DNA of 64,000 nt from the NCBI RefSeq assembly GCF_009769755.1, contig NZ_SDWJ01000002.1:744001-808000 (forward strand), in the 5' to 3' direction. This DNA is from Sphingorhabdus profundilacus (GTDB taxonomy: Bacteria; Pseudomonadota; Alphaproteobacteria; Sphingomonadales; Sphingomonadaceae). Under the pieces are notes generated by a model that saw nothing but the letters and a program-made list of their open reading frames with translations, made no database searches and was not told where the DNA came from. Shown piece after piece: positions 53,193 through 61,846 of this stretch; the first letter of the stretch is position 1; every line of letters starts with the position of its first letter. The position numbers and the translations under genes are program-made.

Positions 53193-54848
53193 TCAGCCGC
53201 TGCGGAAGGCATTAGTAATCGGATAGCGGCGGTCACGGCCAAAATTTCGTGCGCCAAGTTTAACACCCGGCGGGGCCTGACGGCGCTTATATTCCGCTAT
53301 ATAAAGTAGCCGTTCAATCCGCGTGACGACATCGCGATCAAAACCCAGTGCAACAACCTCGTCGACCGACAGTTCTTCCTCGACCAACGCGTGCAGCATT
53401 TTGTCGAGCACCGGATATTCGGGCAGGGAATCGCTGTCTTTCTGATCAGGCCGCAGCTCCGCACTGGGGGGCTTGGTGATGATCGACTCTGGCATGACGG
53501 GTCCATCGGGACCTAGCCCGATGCGCGGCTTATGGCTGTTGCGCCATTTGGAAATGGCAAAGACCGTCATTTTATAGGCGTCTTTAATCGGATTATAGCC
53601 ACCGGCCATATCGCCATAAATGGTGGCGTAGCCGACGCTCATCTCGCTCTTGTTCCCGGTGGTCATCAGCATGTGGCCAAATTTGTTGGACAGGGCCATC
53701 AACGTCACGCCTCGGATGCGCGATTGCACATTCTCTTCGGTGATATCGACCTGGGCATCGGCAAAACTGTCTGAAAGCATGACGTCAAAGGCATCGACAG
53801 CGGGTGAAATAGCGATGGTATCCAGCCTGCAGCCGATCATGCGCGCGCATTGTTCAGCATCATCAAGACTCGACTGGCTGGTGTACCGGCTTGGCAGCAT
53901 CACGCACCAGACCCGGTCGGGCCCCAATGCATCGGCCGCAATAGCCGCGCAAATGGCGCTATCGATGCCGCCCGACAGGCCCAATACCACCCCGGGGAAA
54001 CGGTTGGTGTCGACATAATCGCGCAGGCCCGTCACCATCGCGCTGTAAATGTCGGCAGGATGGTCTTCCCAAACCGCCAACTCACCTGCTTCACATACCC
54101 AGCCTGCGCCCTTACGGGTCCAGTGGGTCACGCGCAGCGCTTCCGTCCAGTCGGGCAAACGGTGCGCGGCGATTCCATCGGCGTTGAGGATGAATGAGCT
54201 GCCGTCGAAGACGAGTTCATCCTGCCCGCCGACACGGTTCAGAAACAATAGTGGTAAACCGGTCTCGGCGACGCGCGCTGCAAATACCTGTTCCAGCCGG
54301 CGATCATCCTTGTCGATTTCATAAGGGCTGCCATTTACCGAAATCAGAATTTCAGCACCCCTTTTGGCGAGATACGTCGATACCGGTTGCAACCAACCAT
54401 CTTCGCATATCGGCAATCCGAGCCTGATGCCCTTGAACTCCACAGGTTCAGGTAACGGACCCGGGGTAAAAATACGCTTTTCATCAAAGGTGCCATAATT
54501 TGGCAATTCATGCTTGTAACGCACAGCCACAATCCGACCGCCGTCGAGCAACGCGATTCCATTGTAGAGCGCCCCGTCCTCGGAAAAAATCGATCCGACA
54601 AGCATCGCGGGTCCGCCATCGGCCGTTGCTCTGGCGAGTTCGGCCAGTTGTGCAGCGGCTTTGGCTGCAAAGACAGGTTTTAAAACAAGGTCTTCTGCCG
54701 GATAACCGATGAGTTGCTGTTCAGGAAATACAATCAAATCGGCCCCCGGCACTTTGGCACGCCATTCCAGCATTGCCGCTGCATTACCTGCCAGGTCTCC
54801 GACTCGCTGGGTGATTTGCGCCATCGCGATTGTAAGCTGATCTGTCAT
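53193..54848 (-). CDS. nadE: NAD+ synthase, glutamine-dependent
   Basis: It amidates nicotinate adenine dinucleotide to NAD. The 551-aa product has an N-terminal nitrilase-type glutaminase domain (VFPEQQLIGYPAEDLV with Glu; LPNYGTFDEKRIF with Lys; GLPICEDGWL with Cys) and a C-terminal synthetase domain with the PP-loop LGLSGGIDSAICAAI and TTGNKSEMSVGYATIYGD. Both catalytic parts are intact, so glutamine can be the nitrogen source. Divergent from prs. Confidence 0.97.
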   Translation of the reverse strand: MTDQLTIAMAQITQRVGDLAGNAAAMLEWRAKVPGADLIVFPEQQLIGYPAEDLVLKPVFAAKAAAQLAELARATADGGPAMLVGSIFSEDGALYNGIALLDGGRIVAVRYKHELPNYGTFDEKRIFTPGPLPEPVEFKGIRLGLPICEDGWLQPVSTYLAKRGAEILISVNGSPYEIDKDDRRLEQVFAARVAETGLPLLFLNRVGGQDELVFDGSSFILNADGIAAHRLPDWTEALRVTHWTRKGAGWVCEAGELAVWEDHPADIYSAMVTGLRDYVDTNRFPGVVLGLSGGIDSAICAAIAADALGPDRVWCVMLPSRYTSQSSLDDAEQCARMIGCRLDTIAISPAVDAFDVMLSDSFADAQVDITEENVQSRIRGVTLMALSNKFGHMLMTTGNKSEMSVGYATIYGDMAGGYNPIKDAYKMTVFAISKWRNSHKPRIGLGPDGPVMPESIITKPPSAELRPDQKDSDSLPEYPVLDKMLHALVEEELSVDEVVALGFDRDVVTRIERLLYIAEYKRRQAPPGVKLGARNFGRDRRYPITNAFRSG

Positions 54849-54959
54849 CCCCCCTGCTTATTGTCCACAATGTAAGGGAGCAAGCCGATTGTCAGAATGA
54901 GTCTCTCTCGCTAGAGCGACCACCGAACCTGCTGGGTTGTTTTTTCGGGGAACGCGCGC

Positions 54960-55895
54960 ATGAAATTGATGACAGGTAACAGCAACCTGCCCTTGGCCAA
55001 GGGTATTGCCGAATATATGGGCTTGCCCCTTACCGATGCCAGCGTCCGCCGTTTTGCCGACAATGAAATCTTTGTGGAAATCCATGAAAATGTGCGCGGC
55101 GAAGATATGTTCGTGATCCAGTCCACAAGCCATCCCGCCAACGACAATCTGATGGAATTGCTGATCATGATCGATGCGCTGCGGCGCGCCTCGGCCAAGC
55201 GGATCACCGCTGTGTTACCTTATTTCGGCTACGCCCGGCAGGACCGCAAACCCGGCCCGCGCACGCCAATTTCTGCCAAACTGGTCGCCAATCTGATTAC
55301 CGAGGCAGGCGCTGATCGCGTGCTCACCGTTGACCTTCATGCCGGGCAGATCCAAGGCTTTTTCGATATTCCGACAGACAATCTCTATGGTGCGCCGGTC
55401 ATGAGCGCGGACATTTTGTCGCGCCATGCCGACAAGAATATCACCGTCGTTTCGCCCGACGTGGGCGGTGTGGTCCGTGCCCGCGCGTTGGCCAAGCGGT
55501 TGGAAGACGCACCACTTGCCATCGTCGACAAGCGCCGGGAAAAAGCCGGTGTGTCCGAAGTGATGAACATCATCGGCGACGTAAAGGACCGGTTCTGCAT
55601 CCTGATCGACGATATTGCCGACAGCGCTGGAACATTATGCAATGCCGCCGATGCCTTAAAGGCCGCCGGTGCATCCGATGTCGTGGCTTACATCACCCAT
55701 GGGGTTCTGTCGGGCGAAGCAGTCAACCGCGTAAATGCATCTTCCTTACGCAAACTGGTCATTACCGATTCGATCATTGCGTCCGACGCAGCGCAAAACA
55801 GTGAAAAAATCCGTCAGCTTCCTATCGCCCCGCTTTTGGGCGAGGCGATCAAACGGATCGCCGACGAAAGCTCGGTCAGCTCGCTGTTCGATTGA
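54960..55895 (+). CDS. prs: Ribose-phosphate pyrophosphokinase
   Basis: It makes PRPP from ribose 5-phosphate and ATP for nucleotide, His and NAD synthesis. The 311-aa product contains [37 protein letters not shown] (catalytic loop), [32 protein letters not shown] and the PRPP-binding [15 protein letters not shown]. The length is standard. Its TGA overlaps the next ATG (TGATG). Confidence 0.98.
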   Translation: MKLMTGNSNLPLAKGIAEYMGLPLTDASVRRFADNEIFVEIHENVRGEDMFVIQSTSHPANDNLMELLIMIDALRRASAKRITAVLPYFGYARQDRKPGPRTPISAKLVANLITEAGADRVLTVDLHAGQIQGFFDIPTDNLYGAPVMSADILSRHADKNITVVSPDVGGVVRARALAKRLEDAPLAIVDKRREKAGVSEVMNIIGDVKDRFCILIDDIADSAGTLCNAADALKAAGASDVVAYITHGVLSGEAVNRVNASSLRKLVITDSIIASDAAQNSEKIRQLPIAPLLGEAIKRIADESSVSSLFD

Positions 55896-56674
55896 TGACG
55901 TCGGCGGATATCTTGCTGGCAAACCGGTTGGCGGATGCGGCGGGCGCCGCAATCCGGCCATTTTTTCGATCCGGATTCGTATCCGAAGCAAAGCAGGATG
56001 CGTCTCCGGTGACCGAAGCCGACCGCGCCGCAGAGGCCGCGATCAGGCGGATACTGGATGCAGAATGCCCCCGTGACGGCATCATCGGCGAAGAATATGG
56101 CATAAAACAAGGCAGTTCAGGTCGAACATGGGTCATCGACCCGATCGATGGCACCGTCAGCTTCATGGCGGGCCGCCCGATTTTCGGCACATTGATAGCT
56201 TTGCTGGAAGAAGACTGGCCCGTGCTGGGCGTGATTGACCAATGTATCAATCAGGAACGCTGGATCGGGGCGACCGGCTACCCGACTATGCTGAACGATA
56301 AGGTAGCAACCAGCCGTAATTGTGCCTCACTTGCAAAAGCCACGCTGGCGACCAGCGGTCCCCAATATTTCACGCAGCATGACGGCGATCATTTCATGGC
56401 GCTTGCGGCCAAGACGGCACACAAGCACATGCTATTTGGCGGCGATTGCTATAATTACGCGCTTCTGGCCAGCGGGCATATCGACATCATTGTCGAAGCT
56501 GGCTTGAAGCTTCATGATTTTGCTGCTCTAGTACCTGTAATAATAGGATCGGGTGGCATGATAAGCGATTGGACAGGGGAGCCGCTGCACGCGGCCTCGG
56601 ATGGACATATCATCGCGGTGGGCGATCCTGCACGGCTGGAAGACGTGCTGGGGGCCCTCCAATGCGATCATTAA
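55895..56674 (+). CDS. hisN: Inositol monophosphatase family protein, HisN-like
   Basis: A 259-aa Mg-dependent phosphatase. Metal sites are visible as GEEYG (Glu), WVIDPIDGTVSFMAG (DPxDGT) and the C-terminal KLHDFAALVPVI (Asp). HisN-type members dephosphorylate histidinol phosphate in alphaproteobacteria; coupling to prs, which supplies PRPP for histidine synthesis, fits, but other sugar phosphates are possible. The ATG at 55895 is used; TTG 55892 would add one residue. Confidence 0.87.
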   Translation: MTSADILLANRLADAAGAAIRPFFRSGFVSEAKQDASPVTEADRAAEAAIRRILDAECPRDGIIGEEYGIKQGSSGRTWVIDPIDGTVSFMAGRPIFGTLIALLEEDWPVLGVIDQCINQERWIGATGYPTMLNDKVATSRNCASLAKATLATSGPQYFTQHDGDHFMALAAKTAHKHMLFGGDCYNYALLASGHIDIIVEAGLKLHDFAALVPVIIGSGGMISDWTGEPLHAASDGHIIAVGDPARLEDVLGALQCDH

Positions 56675-57549
56675 AGCGCATCAATCCCGTCCATTTCATC
56701 CTGCCTGCATTAGCCCTGCGCCGTTATGTGTCGACCTATTATTTCTTCGATTTTACGAGCGAGTCCGGCGAACTAGAAGATTTGCTGCACCCCGAATGGG
56801 CGAGCGCGCATTATACGCTGTCTGGGGCATCACGCGGCAGCATTGTCGGTGATCCACCGTTGCCGACGCCCGATGTGAACATGACAGGGCCGACCGGAAA
56901 AGCCGCCCGCATCTTTTTTGAACAGTTGAAACTGGTCGGAATCGGCCTGTTACCGCTGGGCTGGTACCGTCTTGTCGGCTGCCCGGCTGAGCGCTGGGCC
57001 AACAAGGTCAGCGAAATCGAAGGTGTTGCGGAATTTCGGTTATTCGAAAAAATCTGGCGGGAAATGCAAGGTGTGGAAGATCCCAACGACATGGCTCAGA
57101 TGTTTGACCGGATATTGACACAAGCCATCATGATTGCCGATCCGCTGGAAATCGAGATTGAAAATATTCATGAAGCACTGGCCAATCCAGATATCAGCAG
57201 CGTAGCGGACTTGGCCGATCTTACGGGTATCGGGCAACAACGCCTGGAGCGCCTGTCACGCCGGATTTTCGGATTTCCGCCAAAGCGGCTCCTGCGTCGA
57301 CAACGATTTTTACGCACATTGGGCAGCGTCATGATGGACCCTGAATTGAAATGGTCGGTGGCGTTGGACGATCAATATTTCGACCAAGCCCATTTTAACC
57401 GCGATTTTCAGGAATTTATGGGCATGGCCCCGGGCCAGTATCTGGCCATGCCGCGCCCGATCAGTATCGCTGCAACGCTCGCGCGTGCAAAACATGTCGG
57501 CCACCCCCTCCAAGCGCTGCAAGGCCCGGGATTGTCCGACAAGCAATAG
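56662..57549 (+). CDS. AraC family transcriptional regulator
   Basis: The 295-aa product has an N-terminal sensing domain (ALRRYVSTYYFFDFTSESG) and a C-terminal double helix-turn-helix (about 170-260): SSVADLADLTGIGQQRLERLSRRIFGFPPKRLLRRQRFLRTL and YFDQAHFNRDFQEFMGMAPGQYL. The ATG at 56662 overlaps the HisN-type gene by 13 bp, so it may be co-transcribed. Target genes are unknown. Confidence 0.9.
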   Translation: MRSLKRINPVHFILPALALRRYVSTYYFFDFTSESGELEDLLHPEWASAHYTLSGASRGSIVGDPPLPTPDVNMTGPTGKAARIFFEQLKLVGIGLLPLGWYRLVGCPAERWANKVSEIEGVAEFRLFEKIWREMQGVEDPNDMAQMFDRILTQAIMIADPLEIEIENIHEALANPDISSVADLADLTGIGQQRLERLSRRIFGFPPKRLLRRQRFLRTLGSVMMDPELKWSVALDDQYFDQAHFNRDFQEFMGMAPGQYLAMPRPISIAATLARAKHVGHPLQALQGPGLSDKQ

Positions 57550-57658
57550 CTTGTTGCATTCGCGCCCGAATCCCGCTAGGCGCGCGCCTTCCGAATAAGC
57601 AGGCTGGCCAATAGGGCTGCCATGTCGGCTTGATACGGACTCAACAAAGGAGACCAAA

Positions 57659-57859
57659 ATGCCCAAGCTCAAGACCAAGAGCGGTGTGAAGAAACGCTTC
57701 AAACTCACCGCAACAGGCAAGATCAAACATGGCGTCGTTGGAAAGCGGCACCGTTTGAGCAGCCATAATGCGAAATATATCCGCCAAAACCGCGGCACCA
57801 GCGTGATCTCCGATCCCGATGCCAAGACAATCAAGAAATGGGCGCCCTACGGTCTCTAA
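57659..57859 (+). CDS. rpmI: Ribosomal protein bL35
   Basis: A 66-aa, strongly basic protein with the bL35 pattern: [32 protein letters not shown]-like [19 protein letters not shown] and a C-terminal [15 protein letters not shown] precedes the ATG. It is followed by rplT (34 bp gap). infC, the usual first gene of this operon, is elsewhere. Confidence 0.97.
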   Translation: MPKLKTKSGVKKRFKLTATGKIKHGVVGKRHRLSSHNAKYIRQNRGTSVISDPDAKTIKKWAPYGL

Positions 57860-57893
57860 GACCGGCGATCATTTGCACGAAAGGATATAGATT

Positions 57894-58259
57894 ATGGCAC
57901 GCGTCAAACGTGGTGTGACCACCAAAGCCAAACATAAGAGAATTTTGGAACAGGCGAAGGGCTATTATGGCCGTCGCAAAAATACCATCCGCGTCGCGCG
58001 GCAGGCCGTCGAAAAGGCTGGCCAATACGCATATCGCGACCGCAAGGTAAACAAGCGCAATTTCCGCGCACTCTGGATTCAGCGCATCAACGCTGCTGTC
58101 CGCGCCGAAGGTATGACTTATGGCGTGTTCATGCATGGCGTAAAGCTGGCCGGTATCGAACTAGACCGCAAAGTAATGGCCGACCTCGCGATGAATGAAG
58201 CTGCCATGTTTAGCACCATCATCGCGCAATCAAAGGCGGCGTTGGCGAAAGCAGCTTAA
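57894..58259 (+). CDS. rplT: Ribosomal protein bL20
   Basis: A 121-aa basic protein with the bL20 start [41 protein letters not shown]-type pattern ([20 protein letters not shown] is residues 1-20), [22 protein letters not shown] and a C-terminal [12 protein letters not shown]. It binds 23S rRNA early in 50S assembly. It is separated from pheS by a hairpin. Confidence 0.98.
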   Translation: MARVKRGVTTKAKHKRILEQAKGYYGRRKNTIRVARQAVEKAGQYAYRDRKVNKRNFRALWIQRINAAVRAEGMTYGVFMHGVKLAGIELDRKVMADLAMNEAAMFSTIIAQSKAALAKAA

Positions 58260-58277
58260 ACCAGCTTTGAATAATGC

Positions 58278-58319
58278 GCGAAAGGGCGTGGGCGGCACTT
58301 GCCGTTCGCGCCCTTTTGC
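58278..58319 (+). terminator. Hairpin between rplT and pheS (partial terminator/attenuator)
   Basis: A 13-bp stem with two G-U pairs, GCGAAAGGGCGTG (58278-58290) with CGCGCCCTTTTGC (58307-58319), has a 16-base loop. The T's lie inside the stem, and no long T-run follows. It probably reduces readthrough from rpmI-rplT into pheST rather than ending transcription fully. Confidence 0.5.
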
Positions 58320-58337
58320 TTATGCAGGCGAACCGAG

Positions 58338-59414
58338 ATGACAGACATAGCAAATTTACAAGACGAACTGCTCGCCGCAATCGGTGCTGCTGACACAACC
58401 GAAGCTTTGGAAGCGGTCCGCATATCCGCGCTTGGCAAACAGGGTAGTGTTTCAGCGCTGCTTAAAACAATGGGCGCGATGTCGCCCGACGAACGGCAGA
58501 TTCAAGGCCCCGTCATCAACGGTCTTCGCGAAACAGTATCCAATGCCTTGGCCGCCAAAAAATCCGAGCTTGAAAATGACGCCCTGAATGCGCGCCTTGC
58601 AACCGAACAGCTGGACATGACGTTGCCCCCGACAGCCGCGCTTAATGGGTCGGTGCACCCGGTCAGCCAGGTCATGGATGAACTGGCTGAAATTTTCGCC
58701 GATATGGGATTCGCGGTCGCCGAAGGACCGGAAATTGAGGACCAGTGGCATAATTTTACCGCTCTCAACATGCCCGAAACCCATCCGGCACGGGCGATGC
58801 ATGATACATTCTATATGCAGGCGGCTGGCGAAGAGGAGGCGAGGCTTTTACGCACGCATACGTCGCCGGTTCAAATCCGCACGATGACATCGCAGGAACC
58901 GCCGATCCGCATTATCGCGCCAGGCCGGGTCTATCGCAGCGACAGCGATGCAACGCACACACCGATGTTCCACCAGATCGAAGGGCTGGTCATCGACAGG
59001 GGCATCCATTTGGGTCATCTCAAATGGACGCTTGAAACCTTTCTCAAGGCCTTTTTCGAACGCGATGAACTGACGATCCGTTTGCGGCCGAGCTATTTTC
59101 CCTTCACCGAACCTTCGGCCGAGGTCGATGTCAGCTTTTCGATGGAAAATGGCAAACGCATTTTAGGAGGGACCGGAGGATGGATGGAGCTTCTGGGTTC
59201 CGGCATGGTCCACCCCAAAGTGATCTCGGCCTGTGGGCTCGACCCTGATGTCTATCAGGGATTTGCTTTTGGTGTCGGCGTCGACCGGCTGGCGATGCTG
59301 AAATATGGCATGGATGACCTGCGCGCCTTTTTCGATGGTGATTTACGCTGGCTGAAACATTATGGATTTGGTGCGCTTGATGTCCCAACGTTGAGCGGAG
59401 GAGTATCGGCATGA
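58338..59414 (+). CDS. pheS: Phenylalanine-tRNA ligase, alpha subunit
   Basis: The 358-aa product is the catalytic class II subunit. It has an N-terminal coiled coil ([20 protein letters not shown]), motif 1 [19 protein letters not shown], motif 2 ASPVQIRTM-region [20 protein letters not shown] and motif 3 [20 protein letters not shown]. Start ATG 58338, taken over an upstream TTG that adds a Phe/Cys-containing tail. Overlaps pheT by ATGA. Confidence 0.97.
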   Translation: MTDIANLQDELLAAIGAADTTEALEAVRISALGKQGSVSALLKTMGAMSPDERQIQGPVINGLRETVSNALAAKKSELENDALNARLATEQLDMTLPPTAALNGSVHPVSQVMDELAEIFADMGFAVAEGPEIEDQWHNFTALNMPETHPARAMHDTFYMQAAGEEEARLLRTHTSPVQIRTMTSQEPPIRIIAPGRVYRSDSDATHTPMFHQIEGLVIDRGIHLGHLKWTLETFLKAFFERDELTIRLRPSYFPFTEPSAEVDVSFSMENGKRILGGTGGWMELLGSGMVHPKVISACGLDPDVYQGFAFGVGVDRLAMLKYGMDDLRAFFDGDLRWLKHYGFGALDVPTLSGGVSA

Positions 59415-61795
59415 AATTCCCGCTGAGCTGGCTCAAGGCGCATCTGCACACTGATGCTGACGCCGACACCGTTGCAGACAAGTTGAACCGCATAGGATTG
59501 GAAGTCGAAGAAATCGACAATCCGGCAGAAAAACTATCTGCATTCCGCATCGCAAAGATCCTGACCGCGGCGCCGCATCCGCAAGCAGACAAGCTGCAAA
59601 TACTAACGGTCGATGCCGGGGGCGAGCTATTGCAAGTGGTCTGTGGCGCGCCCAATGCACGGGCAGCGATGCTCGGTGTCTTTGGCCCGGCAGGCGCGGT
59701 TGTACCTGCCAATGGCATGGTACTGAAAGTCGCAGCCATTCGCGGTGTCGAATCCAATGGCATGATGTGTTCGGTTGCAGAACTGGAACTGGGCGACGAC
59801 CATGATGGAATTATCGAACTGCCCGACGACGCGCCGGTAGGTGAAGTCTATGCCCAATGGGCAGGGCTGGACGACCCGGTGATCGATGTCAGCATTACCC
59901 CCAATCGTCAGGATTGCATGGGCGTGCGCGGTATTGCCCGCGATCTTGCTGCCGCTGGACTAGGCACGCTGCGACCGCTTCACGAAGTGTACCATATGGA
60001 CACGCTCCAGCCAATTGCAGGCGACGGACCTGCCCCTGTGGTTGCAACGCACGATCCAGATGGTTGCCCGGCCTTCTTCGCCCAAGCTGTATCGGGCGTT
60101 GTCAACGGAGCATCCCCGCCATGGATGCGTGACCGACTACGCGCCATTGGCCAAAAACCGATTTCGGCGCTGGTCGACATTACCAATTTCATCTCGATTG
60201 ATCTGGGCCGCCCGTTGCACGTATATGACCGTGCGAAACTGTCCGGCCCACTTGTCGCACGCAAAGCGACGCAGGGTGAGAATGTGTTGGCATTGAATGG
60301 TAAGACCTACACGCTCGACAACAGCATGACGGTCATTGCCGACGATATAATGGTTCACGACATCGGCGGCATCATGGGTGGCGAGCATTCGGGCGTGTCC
60401 GAAAGCACCAAAGATGTTCTGATCGAGTGCGCCTATTTCACGCCCGAACATATCGCCCGTACCGGGCAGAAGCTCACCCTGACCAGCGATGCCCGTCAGC
60501 GGTTTGAACGTGGGGTCGATCCGGCATTTTTGGATGATGGCCTTGCTATTGCGACCAAATTGGTGCTCGACATATGTGGCGGGCAGGCGAGCGCAATTGC
60601 CCGCGCCGGATCGCCCCCAGTTGCGCCGCGCAACATCTCTTACGATCCTGATCATTGTCAACGGCTCGGCGGCATTGCCGTTTCTGCCGAAGATCAACGA
60701 AACATATTGGAAAGACTGGGGTTTTCAGTGACGTCAGACTGGCGAGTGACGCCACCTAGCTGGCGGCGTGACGTCGAAGGCAGCGCTGATCTGGTCGAAG
60801 AAGTGGTCCGCATGGTCGGGCTGGACAATATTCCGTCAACTCCGTTGCCCCGCACCGATGGCGTAGCCAAACCCACCGCAACGGCAATGCAGAAAATCGA
60901 GCGAAAGGTCCGCAGAACTGCTGCTGCGCGCGGCTTGAATGAAGCGATCAACTGGTCGTTCCTCCCCGAGAAAGAGGCAGCGGCCTTTGGTGGTGGCCAT
61001 TGGTCGCTGGCCAATCCGATCAGCGAAGATATGAAAGTCATGCGACCGTCCTTGCTGCCGGGTCTGTTGTCGGCGGCGCAACGCAATATGAATCGTGGTG
61101 CATCATCGGTCCGTCTATTCGAAATCGGTCGGCGGTATCTGCCGGATAGCGAAAAACTGACCGCCGCTTTCGTTTTATCAGGTGACAAGGCTACGCGCGA
61201 CTGGGCCAATGGCAGGGCGACAAAGTTTAACGCCTTTGATGCCAAGGCCGAAATTGAGGCGCTGTTGTCGGCGACGGGTGTCGCTGTTGAAACACTAATG
61301 GTCATGGGTGAAGCAGGGGCGCATTATCACCCCGGCCAGTCGGCAACATTGCGTATGGGGCCGAAAAATATTCTGGCCGCTTTTGGTGCATTGCATCCTG
61401 TAACGGCCAAGGCCTTTGATCTGGACGGACCGGTGATGGCAGCGGAAATTTTTCTTGATGCGATACCGGTCAGAAAATCGACCGGGTTCATGCGCGCCGC
61501 CTTCACACCACCGGCATTGCAAGCGGTAACACGCGACTTTGCATTTTTGGTGGCGGCGGATGTTGCAAGCGGAGATCTGGTTCGCGCCATCAAAGGATGT
61601 GACAAGGTCAATATCGTTGCCGTCCGGCTATTCGATCTATTCGCAGGGCAGGGTGTTGCAGAGGGCCAGAAATCACTGGCCGTAGAAGTGACCTTGCAGC
61701 CGTTAGACAAAAGCTATGGTGATGAAGAGCTGAAAGCCATATCGGACCGTGTCATTACCGCTGCCGCCAAGCTGGGCGGGGTTTTACGCGGATAA
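59411..61795 (+). CDS. pheT: Phenylalanine-tRNA ligase, beta subunit
   Basis: The 794-aa product carries the EMAP/tRNA-binding domain (about 40-150), the B3/B4 editing domain ([19 protein letters not shown]), the B5 domain and a C-terminal anticodon-binding fold ([19 protein letters not shown]). [20 protein letters not shown] is the usual start. The beta subunit positions tRNA and hydrolyses Tyr-tRNA(Phe). A terminator follows at once. Confidence 0.97.
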   Translation: MKFPLSWLKAHLHTDADADTVADKLNRIGLEVEEIDNPAEKLSAFRIAKILTAAPHPQADKLQILTVDAGGELLQVVCGAPNARAAMLGVFGPAGAVVPANGMVLKVAAIRGVESNGMMCSVAELELGDDHDGIIELPDDAPVGEVYAQWAGLDDPVIDVSITPNRQDCMGVRGIARDLAAAGLGTLRPLHEVYHMDTLQPIAGDGPAPVVATHDPDGCPAFFAQAVSGVVNGASPPWMRDRLRAIGQKPISALVDITNFISIDLGRPLHVYDRAKLSGPLVARKATQGENVLALNGKTYTLDNSMTVIADDIMVHDIGGIMGGEHSGVSESTKDVLIECAYFTPEHIARTGQKLTLTSDARQRFERGVDPAFLDDGLAIATKLVLDICGGQASAIARAGSPPVAPRNISYDPDHCQRLGGIAVSAEDQRNILERLGFSVTSDWRVTPPSWRRDVEGSADLVEEVVRMVGLDNIPSTPLPRTDGVAKPTATAMQKIERKVRRTAAARGLNEAINWSFLPEKEAAAFGGGHWSLANPISEDMKVMRPSLLPGLLSAAQRNMNRGASSVRLFEIGRRYLPDSEKLTAAFVLSGDKATRDWANGRATKFNAFDAKAEIEALLSATGVAVETLMVMGEAGAHYHPGQSATLRMGPKNILAAFGALHPVTAKAFDLDGPVMAAEIFLDAIPVRKSTGFMRAAFTPPALQAVTRDFAFLVAADVASGDLVRAIKGCDKVNIVAVRLFDLFAGQGVAEGQKSLAVEVTLQPLDKSYGDEELKAISDRVITAAAKLGGVLRG

Positions 61796-61830
61796 AGAGG
61801 GCCGGAGCATGACGCCCGGCCCTCTTTTTT
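61796..61830. terminator. Intrinsic terminator after pheT
   Basis: A 10-bp perfect stem, AGAGGGCCGG (61796-61805) with CCGGCCCTCT (61816-61825), is followed by T's to 61830. The stem abuts the pheT stop codon. The convergent TonB-dependent receptor gene ends 17 bp away, so it may serve both. Confidence 0.92.
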
Positions 61831-61846
61831 ATTCCCAAATTCGGGG

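Noticed and set aside
58299-58340. Phe-containing leader peptide for pheST attenuation
   Set aside because: The TTG frame runs straight into pheS rather than stopping, has only two Phe codons, and the hairpin has no T-run after it.
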